64,000 nucleotides of DNA from HGM04593 sp045657945 (GTDB lineage: Bacteria > Bacteroidota > Bacteroidia > Bacteroidales > Bacteroidaceae): contig JAZOUB010000035.1 in assembly GCA_045657945.1 (NCBI GenBank), forward strand, positions 1 through 64,000, in the 5' to 3' direction. Both the position numbers and the translations under genes were made by a program. The notes below the pieces were generated by a model. The model saw nothing but the letters and a program-made list of their open reading frames with translations. It was not told where the DNA came from and did not search any database. Positions 1-7,148 of the stretch are shown piece after piece. How positions within the stretch are numbered: the first letter of the stretch is position 1; the number at the start of each line of letters is the position of its first letter.

Positions 1-581
1 TGCATGAATGTCTTGGTACTCTCGTCCCAACAGCCGCCGTTCTCAAGGTCAAATACCAAGGCTGCCTCGCTGCTCTGTGGGAATGTGTAGCGGTGCAGAC
101 CCACACGTGCGGTAGCTGTCAGTTCGGCCTTTATGCCATAACGTGTGAGTGGCACACTGTAGTAGCCGGGTTTTACACACTCCTGTGTGCGGTCGGCGAG
201 TGACCACAGACCACTGCCCAGGATGTCGATTACACCGCGTTCATATATCACTTCGCCCGTCACCGGCATAACGGTAACGTCGAAAAGGTCGCCTATGCCG
301 GTTCCGCTAAGGTGTGTGTGGGAGAAACCTATTACCGAGGCCTCGTCCCGGTGGTAGCCCGAGCACCAGTCCCATGTCTCGTTGATGCTTGTGGGACCCA
401 GTTGCACCATGCCGAAAGGCACGCTTGCGCCCACAAAGACATGTCCGTGTCCGCCGCTGCCAATGAGTGGGTTCACATAGGCTGTCAGTCTTTCCTGTTC
501 CTGTGCGTTTTTCTGCTCCTGTTTTGGCGAGCATGCTGCCAACAGCAGCACGGCAGCCATTATACTGCTTCTTATTTTCAT
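1..581 (-). CDS. GH92 alpha-mannosidase lipoprotein (partial, 3' end outside window)
   Basis: This is the N-terminal 193 codons of a gene read leftward out of the window. It starts MKIRSSIMAAVLLLAACS, a lipoprotein signal with Cys at residue 17, followed by YVNPLIGSGGHGHVFVGAS and PFGMVQLGP, the classic GH92 N-terminal sequence. GH92 enzymes are calcium-dependent exo-alpha-mannosidases acting on mannan or N-glycan arms; as a lipoprotein it would sit on the outer membrane or its inner leaflet. Its ATG overlaps the TGA of the upstream GH92 gene in an ATGA junction, so the two are probably translationally coupled. The catalytic part is outside the window, so linkage specificity cannot be judged. 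Confidence 0.9.
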   Translation of the reverse strand, partial: MKIRSSIMAAVLLLAACSPKQEQKNAQEQERLTAYVNPLIGSGGHGHVFVGASVPFGMVQLGPTSINETWDWCSGYHRDEASVIGFSHTHLSGTGIGDLFDVTVMPVTGEVIYERGVIDILGSGLWSLADRTQECVKPGYYSVPLTRYGIKAELTATARVGLHRYTFPQSSEAALVFDLENGGCWDESTKTFM

Positions 582-2833
582 TTTGCCTCTTTCTTTAATT
601 TTAACTTGATGTTTGCGTTGTCTGTCAACTGCTTGTGTGTTATGCGGTAACCGCTCTGCTTGCCGTTAACTTCAATGTTGTCAATGTAGTGACAGTCGGC
701 AGTGGGGCGGTCACACTCTATTGTAATCTCCTCGCCCGGGGTGTTTATCAGCACCTTGTCGAACACCGGTGTAGTAATTGTGTAGGTTGGCTCGCCGGGG
801 CAATCGGGGTAGATACCCATCATTGAGAAGACTGCCCATGCCGACATGGTGCCGGTATCATCGTTTCCGGGGATGCCGTCGGGGGCATTCTTGTAGTGGT
901 TGTCGAGAATGTTCTTCACCTCCTTCTGTGTGCGCCACTCCTCGCCCTTGATGCGGCTGAAGAGGTAGGCATATACAATGTCGGGCTCGTTTGCAGGGTC
1001 ATAGTGACCGTTGTCGAACACTCCCTGCAGGCTCTTTACGAAATTCTTCTTTCCGCCCATGAGTTTTGTAAGACCGTTGAGGTCGTGAGGAACGGCGAAC
1101 GTGTAGCACCATGCCGATGCCTCGTGGAAACCGGGAACATTCTCAAAGTTCTTGCCTGTTGCAGGGTCAAAGTCGCCAAGGAACTTACCCTCTTTGGTGA
1201 GTGGACGCAGCGTGCCGTGCTCCTTGCAGAAGTAGCGGCGGTAGCTCTGTGAGCGCTTGGTGAACTCCTTTGCGCGTGCTTTGTCGCCGAGTGAGTCGGC
1301 AAGCTGTGCAATGGCATAGTCGGCCGAGCAGTACTCCAGTGCATGTGACACGGAGTTGTCGCCCGAGAGGTCGCTTGAGAAGTACCACAACGGGATATAT
1401 CCATCCTTTATATAAGGGTCAATGTCGGGGCGTATGAGGTTCTTTGCACCCTCGGTTGTCGCCGATTTGAGCATAGCCTCGTATGCTGTCTCAATGTCAA
1501 AGTCGCGCAGACCCTTTATCCAGCTGTCGGCAATGACAATGGCTGCAGGGTCGCCCTCCATGGTAAATGTCTCGCGGCCGAAGAGCTCCCATCGTGGCAG
1601 CCAGCCCCAATCCTCGTACATGCCCACCATTGTGCGCAGCATGTCCATCTGGCGCTCGGGATATACAAGCGTGAGCAGCTGGTGCAGGTTGCGGTATGTG
1701 TCCCAAAGCGAGAAAATGGTATAGCGCGTGTAGTCGCTCTTGCCTGTCTCGCCGTTCTCCATCTTGGGGTACTCGCCGTTGACATCGCTGATGATGCTTG
1801 GGTGTATGAGTGCGTGGTAAAGGGCTGTGTAGAAGATTGTCTGCTGCTCTTTTGTGCCGCCCTCTATGCTTATGCGTCCAAGGTCGCTGTTCCACTGCTC
1901 GACAGCCTGTGCATGTACTGCGTCAAACTCCTTGCCCTGCTGCTCGGCATTCAGGTTCTCCCTTGCATTCTCTATTGAAACGAAAGAAACGCCCATTTGA
2001 ACGGTGATTTGTTCGCCCTCGGCAAGGTCGTCATAGCAGAAACGGTAGCCGATGTTGTCACCGGCAACCTCGCGGTAGTAGTTCTCATAGAGCTTGTATG
2101 TGCCGTCGTCGGGTGTCCATTCGGCCTCGACACCGGTGAGCTGTGGCTGGAACTTCCATGCACCTTCGCTTGTCGGTGCCTTTGACACGCGCATCACGAA
2201 ATAGACGGGGAACACGGCCTGTGTGGTGTAGCAGAATGTACCCATCAGCTTGAAACCCTCGACCTCGGTGCTGCTCACACGGCGCACCATTGCACCGCAC
2301 TCGTTTGTGAGTCCCTGTCCCAGGTTCAGGATGATGTTGCCCTTGCCGGCAGGGAAGGTGTAGCGTTCGCACGACGAGCGTGTGGTGGCTGTCACCTCGG
2401 TCTTGATGCCATATTTGGTGAGTTCGTTGCTGTAATAGCCGGGAGTTGCCTTCTCGTTTGTATATTCCGAACCATAGCTGAAATAGTTGACATCAAGTTC
2501 GCCGCTTGTGGGCATCACCAAGAGTGACGACGCCTCAGGGCATCCAACACCGCTCAGTGCAACATGGGCATAGCCTGTGAAGAACTTGTTGTTGTACTCG
2601 TATGGCGCCGACCACCAGCGCTGGTCCTTGTCAAAGACATTGAGGTCCGAGCCCATTACATTGAACGGTACCACAGACATCATGCCGTTGGGTGTTACCG
2701 CACCGGGGTTTGTTGTGCCGAAATTGGTAGTTCCGATGAACGGGTTCACCAGGTCGGTAGGCTTCTGTGCCATTGCTACTGCGGGGGCAAGCAGCAACAG
2801 AAGCGAAGGGATTATTTTCTTTATTTTTATCAT
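578..2833 (-). CDS. GH92 family alpha-1,2-mannosidase
   Basis: A 751-residue GH92 glycoside hydrolase, full length for the family. It begins with a type I signal peptide (cleavage probably after AMA, about residue 22), so it is periplasmic rather than lipidated. The N-terminal domain carries LVNPFIGTTNFGTTNPGA and the C-terminal (alpha/alpha)6 domain carries GIPGNDDTGTMSAW at about residues 653-666, the family's signature with the paired Asp residues that serve the catalytic and calcium site. GH92 enzymes release terminal mannose by inversion. It lies between the ROK kinase (3-base gap) and a second GH92 (4-base overlap), so it is part of one mannose-release operon. Exact linkage is inferred, not seen. 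Confidence 0.95.
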   Translation of the reverse strand: MIKIKKIIPSLLLLLAPAVAMAQKPTDLVNPFIGTTNFGTTNPGAVTPNGMMSVVPFNVMGSDLNVFDKDQRWWSAPYEYNNKFFTGYAHVALSGVGCPEASSLLVMPTSGELDVNYFSYGSEYTNEKATPGYYSNELTKYGIKTEVTATTRSSCERYTFPAGKGNIILNLGQGLTNECGAMVRRVSSTEVEGFKLMGTFCYTTQAVFPVYFVMRVSKAPTSEGAWKFQPQLTGVEAEWTPDDGTYKLYENYYREVAGDNIGYRFCYDDLAEGEQITVQMGVSFVSIENARENLNAEQQGKEFDAVHAQAVEQWNSDLGRISIEGGTKEQQTIFYTALYHALIHPSIISDVNGEYPKMENGETGKSDYTRYTIFSLWDTYRNLHQLLTLVYPERQMDMLRTMVGMYEDWGWLPRWELFGRETFTMEGDPAAIVIADSWIKGLRDFDIETAYEAMLKSATTEGAKNLIRPDIDPYIKDGYIPLWYFSSDLSGDNSVSHALEYCSADYAIAQLADSLGDKARAKEFTKRSQSYRRYFCKEHGTLRPLTKEGKFLGDFDPATGKNFENVPGFHEASAWCYTFAVPHDLNGLTKLMGGKKNFVKSLQGVFDNGHYDPANEPDIVYAYLFSRIKGEEWRTQKEVKNILDNHYKNAPDGIPGNDDTGTMSAWAVFSMMGIYPDCPGEPTYTITTPVFDKVLINTPGEEITIECDRPTADCHYIDNIEVNGKQSGYRITHKQLTDNANIKLKLKKEAK

Positions 2834-2836
2834 AGC

Positions 2837-3943
2837 TTATGCCTGTTTTTTGTCGAGTTCGCTGAGTGCAAATGCGTATGCGCCAACCGATACGGCCTTG
2901 CTTGCACCAAGCTTTGAAATTGCAATACCGACACGTTTCTGGCAGTCGTAGTCGACATATCTGTCCTCGCCATAAACTTTCACTTTCTTGGTCTCTCCCT
3001 TTGCAAAAAGCTCGAATTCATCGGCATTTTCCAGGTCATAGACCTTCATCTGTACAAGGTTGACCTCGTCGCCGCCAAGGGTGCGTAGTTTTGAGCGCAT
3101 CTCCTCGAGCAGTGCAGGCATAATCCAGCGGCTTGCAGCCGATACGCCACCGCCTATTACAACGAGACCGTCGATGATTGTCACGGCTGTAGAGATTGCT
3201 GCACCTGCTACGCGACCGAGTGATGCGAAAGCCTCCTTGGCTGCAGCCTGGTTACCCTCGCGTGTGCCGTCGGCTATTTCGCAGATGTCCTTTGGAGTGA
3301 GGCTGTGGTCGGGGTTGCCGCTCTGCTCGCCATATACGCGACAGACAGCGCGGATTGCAACGCCATCCTCAACAATTACATCGGGCATGTCCCTGTGACG
3401 CAGGCAGAATGTCTCGACACATGAGTTGTCGCCGCGGTTCAGGTTGTTGTCAATAACGACGCCGATGCCGAATCCTGTACCAAGAGTGTAGCCGATGAGG
3501 TTCTTGTACTGCTTTGTTGAGCCGAGTTCCTTCAGACGGCTGTTGATTTCGGGCAGCATGCCGCAGAGCGCCTCGCCGTATGCAAAGAGGTCACCGTCGT
3601 TGTTGATGAACACGGGAACACCGAACTTGCCCTCAAGGAATGCACCCAATGCAACACCATCGCGGAACGATGGGAAGTTGGGCAGGTAACCGCCGATGAT
3701 GCCGTTGGGGTAGTCGGCAGGGCCGGGGAATGCAAAACTGATGGCAACGGGCTTATCGTCCAGTTTGTCAAATACTTGCTGGAAACCGTTGACCATGTTC
3801 TGTAGGCAAAGGTCAAGGTCGTGCGACTGTGCCGGAACTGATACCGGGTCAATGATGAACTCGCCGGCTTTCATTGCGCCGAATACGAAATTTGTGCCTC
3901 CTGCATCGAGTGTGGCAACAATGCGGTTATCTTTCTTGTACAT
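2837..3943 (-). CDS. ROK family sugar kinase
   Basis: A 368-residue ROK kinase. The phosphate-binding loop DAGGTN lies at residues 13-18, and GYTLGTGFGIGVV near residue 150 is the sugar-site region. No signal peptide, so cytoplasmic. The usual ROK zinc motif CxCGxxGC is not present; the equivalent stretch reads SCVETFCLRHRDM, a divergence also known in some Bacteroidetes ROK proteins. It sits between a mannanase and two GH92 mannosidases, so the likely substrate is mannose or a close hexose released by them, with phosphorylation to hexose-6-phosphate. Glucokinase or fructokinase activity cannot be excluded from sequence alone. Confidence 0.88.
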   Translation of the reverse strand: MYKKDNRIVATLDAGGTNFVFGAMKAGEFIIDPVSVPAQSHDLDLCLQNMVNGFQQVFDKLDDKPVAISFAFPGPADYPNGIIGGYLPNFPSFRDGVALGAFLEGKFGVPVFINNDGDLFAYGEALCGMLPEINSRLKELGSTKQYKNLIGYTLGTGFGIGVVIDNNLNRGDNSCVETFCLRHRDMPDVIVEDGVAIRAVCRVYGEQSGNPDHSLTPKDICEIADGTREGNQAAAKEAFASLGRVAGAAISTAVTIIDGLVVIGGGVSAASRWIMPALLEEMRSKLRTLGGDEVNLVQMKVYDLENADEFELFAKGETKKVKVYGEDRYVDYDCQKRVGIAISKLGASKAVSVGAYAFALSELDKKQA

Positions 3944-3959
3944 AGCTGTTATAAGTTTT

Positions 3960-5267
3960 TTATTTTGTTATAGCTTTTGAATATTCCTTGATGATGTTTA
4001 TTGTGGTGTCGTCGTTGTCAAAGACCGAATACCAGCCCTGTGGCTCGTGCGGTGGGTCGCACAGGTAGTCGTCACCGGGCTGCCACACGAGGTCGCGTGG
4101 GCGTCCGCTACCGCTCCATCCCCAGAAGTTGCATCCTGCAATTGTTCCGTTGTTTGTGGCGCTTTCCTTCACCTGCTCGAAGATGTAACGGTAGAATGTG
4201 TCGCGGCTGTCAGTTGGTATGCCCGTGCCCGAAAGATTGTCCTTGCGCGAGTAACCGAACTCCTCAATTACAAGTGGCTTGTCCAGCTGCTTGGCAAGTT
4301 CGATGTGCTCGGCAATGTATTTGCCGCTCTCAATGCAGGCATTTTCAATTCCGCTGTCGGGGTTGGAGCGTGGTGCCCATCCCCAGTTGACCGGCCATAT
4401 ATGAATCGTCAGGTAATCGATGTTCTTGTCGGCGTGTATCTCCTTGCATAGCTCCATATCTATCTCGCAACCAATGTATCCTTCACTTCCTGTTGAGACA
4501 AGATGGTTGGGGTCGATGCTCTTTATGAGTGCAGCGGCCTCTGAAATCCACTTTGCAAATGCCACCTTGTTGTCCTTCGCAAAAGGACGTGGCTCATTGC
4601 AGAGTTGCCATGCCATGATTGCAGGCTCGTCCTTGTAGTTGCGGCCGGTGATGCTGTTCTTGCGCGAAACGATGCTCTTTATGTAGTTGTAGTACATCTC
4701 AATAGCCTTTGGTTCGCGAGAGAAGTTGGCGCAATACTCCACATATCTGTTGTAGCCGCCATCTTCATTTGTATTTGGCGAGTCTCCATAGCCGCATTCC
4801 TTCAGGTAGAACCCGTAGCCGCCACTCCAGTCCCATGCGTTGTTCAGGTAGATGACCGCATCCATACCGCGTTTCTCAAGCTCGGCAATCACAAAATCCA
4901 ATCCCTGAAGAATGGTTTCGTCAAGCACTCCCGGCGCGCTCTGCAGGTAGGGCTTCGCAGGGTTGGCAAGAGAACTGCCGGCATCGGGGCCGGATAGGAT
5001 TCTCAGGTTTGTGACACCAATGCTTTTCAGGTAGTCGAGTTCCTTGCATAGGCGCTCGCGGTCGCCGCCTTCACCGGTAGAACCCAAAATTGAGGCATAC
5101 CACATGTTTGTTCCAATGTAGTGATAGGGTTTGCCGTTCTTTGTCAACAGTGTACCCTCTTTTGCAATAAATTGTGTCTTGCTCTCCTCGGTTGCCTTGT
5201 CGTTGCAGCCTCCTGTGATTATTGCTGCCATAATCAGCAGATACGATATTAAGTTCTTCAATTTCAT
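3960..5267 (-). CDS. GH5 endo-beta-1,4-mannanase lipoprotein
   Basis: The reading frame is open up to 5318, but the start at 5267 gives a proper lipoprotein signal (MKLKNLISYLLIMAAIITGGC, Cys at residue 21), so I use it; the protein is then 435 residues. The family is GH5 (subfamily 7-like): the acid/base Glu is in MAWQLCNEPRPF (about residue 225) and the nucleophile in KPLVIEEFGYS (about residue 336). Such enzymes cut internal beta-1,4-mannosidic bonds. It is the first gene of the minus-strand operon, ahead of the ROK kinase (16-base gap). A beta-mannanase leading an operon with alpha-mannosidases is an unusual mix of linkages. Confidence 0.9.
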   Translation of the reverse strand: MKLKNLISYLLIMAAIITGGCNDKATEESKTQFIAKEGTLLTKNGKPYHYIGTNMWYASILGSTGEGGDRERLCKELDYLKSIGVTNLRILSGPDAGSSLANPAKPYLQSAPGVLDETILQGLDFVIAELEKRGMDAVIYLNNAWDWSGGYGFYLKECGYGDSPNTNEDGGYNRYVEYCANFSREPKAIEMYYNYIKSIVSRKNSITGRNYKDEPAIMAWQLCNEPRPFAKDNKVAFAKWISEAAALIKSIDPNHLVSTGSEGYIGCEIDMELCKEIHADKNIDYLTIHIWPVNWGWAPRSNPDSGIENACIESGKYIAEHIELAKQLDKPLVIEEFGYSRKDNLSGTGIPTDSRDTFYRYIFEQVKESATNNGTIAGCNFWGWSGSGRPRDLVWQPGDDYLCDPPHEPQGWYSVFDNDDTTINIIKEYSKAITK

Positions 5268-5289
5268 TCTGTGTTGTAATATATCTTTG

Positions 5290-5297
5290 CGAAGATA
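5290..5297 (-). promoter_or_regulatory. possible -7 box of the mannanase operon
   Basis: Read on the minus strand the site is TATCTTCG, one mismatch from the Bacteroidetes TAnnTTTG box, 22 bases before the mannanase start. It is one arm of the small inverted repeat TATCTT-TGCG-AAGATA (5282-5297). No convincing -33 TTTG was found, so this is a weak call. Confidence 0.3.
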
Positions 5298-5412
5298 ACA
5301 AAAGGTTTTATAAACCACGTGTTTTTTGGGTCAATAATGCATCTCATTTATTTATAATGTGTGTTTTTTTATTTTTTCTTCCTTGCATTGCCTTTTTGGC
5401 TACAATTTTGTA

Positions 5413-5420
5413 TATCTTTG
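5413..5420 (+). promoter_or_regulatory. -7 box of slyD-aroC promoter
   Basis: TATCTTTG fits the TAnnTTTG consensus exactly and lies 34 bases before the slyD start. A weak -33 candidate (ATTG, 5387-5390) lies 22 bases upstream. Confidence 0.5.
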
Positions 5421-5454
5421 CACAAATTGGCAAATAATCAAAACACTATAAACA

Positions 5455-6033
5455 ATGGAAAACGAAAACAAATATCTGCGTGTGGCATATACACTTTTGT
5501 CACATCGTAACGGTGAGTGTGAAGAGGTGGAGAAGACAACACGCGAGCAGCCTTTTGCCTTCTTGACAGGCGTTGGCTATACTCTCGATGCGTTTGAGGA
5601 TAACCTCAAGAACCTGAAGAAGGGTGACGAGTTTGACTTCACAATTCCTTTCGCCGATGCATACGGCGAGTATGACCCCGACCATGTACAGGACTTCGAC
5701 CGTGAGGTGTTCACTATTGACGGCAAGTTTGATTCTGCACACATCTACGCTGGCAATGTCGTTGAGATGATGCGTGCCGACGGCTCTCCTATCCTTGGTA
5801 CAGTGAAGGAGGTTACTCCATTGAAGGTTGTGATGGATTTCAACCATCCGCTTGCCGGCTGTGACCTGCAATTTGTGGGCAGTGTGGTTGAGTCACGCCC
5901 TGCAAAGGAGTCTGAGCTGAAGAAATTCTATGATTCATTGAAGGCATCTTGCAGTTGTGGTGGCGGTTGCAGCGGTTGCAACGGCAGCAACTGTGGCGGC
6001 GACGGTGGCTGTGAAGGCGGTTGCTGTCACTAA
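5455..6033 (+). CDS. slyD: SlyD-like FKBP-type peptidyl-prolyl isomerase
   Basis: A 192-residue cytoplasmic FKBP of the SlyD type: an FKBP core (GYTLDAFEDNLKNLKKGDEF, DAYGEYDPDHV) interrupted by an insert-in-flap domain, then a tail of about 27 residues from residue 165 made of Cys, Gly and His ending GGCCH. In E. coli SlyD the comparable tail binds nickel and other metals; here it is Cys-rich rather than His-rich. Role: proline isomerase and chaperone, possibly metal storage. aroC follows after 14 bases, suggesting co-transcription. Confidence 0.92.
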   Translation: MENENKYLRVAYTLLSHRNGECEEVEKTTREQPFAFLTGVGYTLDAFEDNLKNLKKGDEFDFTIPFADAYGEYDPDHVQDFDREVFTIDGKFDSAHIYAGNVVEMMRADGSPILGTVKEVTPLKVVMDFNHPLAGCDLQFVGSVVESRPAKESELKKFYDSLKASCSCGGGCSGCNGSNCGGDGGCEGGCCH

Positions 6034-6047
6034 TAGGGTAGCAGGGT

Positions 6048-7130
6048 ATGAATAGTATTGGCAAGTTTTTGCGTCTTACTACTTTTGGTGAGTCGCACGG
6101 CGTGGCTATCGGTGGTGTGCTCGACGGCTATCCCTCCGGTGTGGTCATTGATGAGGAGTTTATCCGCAGTGAGATGGCACGTCGCCGTCCGGGGCAGAGT
6201 GCAATAACCACTTCGCGCAACGAGGCCGATGAGGTTCAGTTCCTCTCGGGCGTTTTCGAAGGTCGTTCCACTGGTACGCCCATTGCTTTTACTATCATGA
6301 ACAACAATAATCGTAGTGGCGACTACGACAATTTGCGCGACACTTACCGTCCGTCGCATGCCGACTATGTCTATGACTGCAAGTATGGCATGCGCGACCA
6401 CCGTGGTGGTGGGCGTTCTTCGGCACGTGAGACCGCTGTGCGTGTATGTGCCGGTGCTTTGGCAAAACTTGCGTTGAAACAGTTGGGCATCAGTGTCATT
6501 GCCTATACCTCGCGTGTCGGTGAAATCTCTCTTGCCGAGGGCTACACTGCATATGATTTGTCACAGGCCGAGAATAATACTGTGCGTTGTCCCGATGCGG
6601 CTGCAGCAGCGGCTATGGAGTCGCTGATAATGGAGGTGAAACGCGCCGGAGACACCGTTGGCGGTGTTGTCACTTGCGTGGCGAAGGGTGTGCCCGTTGG
6701 TTTGGGCGAGCCACTTTATGACAAACTCTCGGCTTCGCTTGCCGCGGCAATGCTCTCAATCAATGCGGCGAAGGGCTTTGATTATGGCAATGGCTTTGCT
6801 GCATCCACAGGACGAGGTTCCCAGCAGAATGACGCGTTTTATAACGACGGTGGCAAGATTGCCACCCGTACAAACAACAGTGGCGGTATTCAGGCCGGTA
6901 TATCCAATGGTAACGACATCTACTTCAGGGTGGCATTCAAGCCTGTGGCAACGCTACTTATGGAGCAGCCTACGGTAACAAAGGATGGAGTTGAGACAAC
7001 ATTGCTCTCTCGCGGCCGTCACGATCCCTGCGTGGTTCCACGTGCCGTGCCTGTGGTTGAGGCAATGACGGCGTTGGTGCTTCTCGACCACTATCTGCTC
7101 GACAGGGCGTGGCGGAACCTTTTTTCGTGA
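6048..7130 (+). CDS. aroC: chorismate synthase
   Basis: A 360-residue chorismate synthase, normal length. It makes chorismate from 5-enolpyruvylshikimate-3-phosphate with reduced FMN, the last step of the shikimate pathway. Seen: TTFGESHG at residues 11-18, RRPGQS, RDHRGGGRSSARETA, and the C-terminal GRHDPCVVPRAVPVVEAM. Cytoplasmic. It sits alone of its pathway between slyD and an unrelated membrane gene. Confidence 0.97.
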   Translation: MNSIGKFLRLTTFGESHGVAIGGVLDGYPSGVVIDEEFIRSEMARRRPGQSAITTSRNEADEVQFLSGVFEGRSTGTPIAFTIMNNNNRSGDYDNLRDTYRPSHADYVYDCKYGMRDHRGGGRSSARETAVRVCAGALAKLALKQLGISVIAYTSRVGEISLAEGYTAYDLSQAENNTVRCPDAAAAAAMESLIMEVKRAGDTVGGVVTCVAKGVPVGLGEPLYDKLSASLAAAMLSINAAKGFDYGNGFAASTGRGSQQNDAFYNDGGKIATRTNNSGGIQAGISNGNDIYFRVAFKPVATLLMEQPTVTKDGVETTLLSRGRHDPCVVPRAVPVVEAMTALVLLDHYLLDRAWRNLFS

Positions 7131-7148
7131 AAATAAACACTCTATTAT

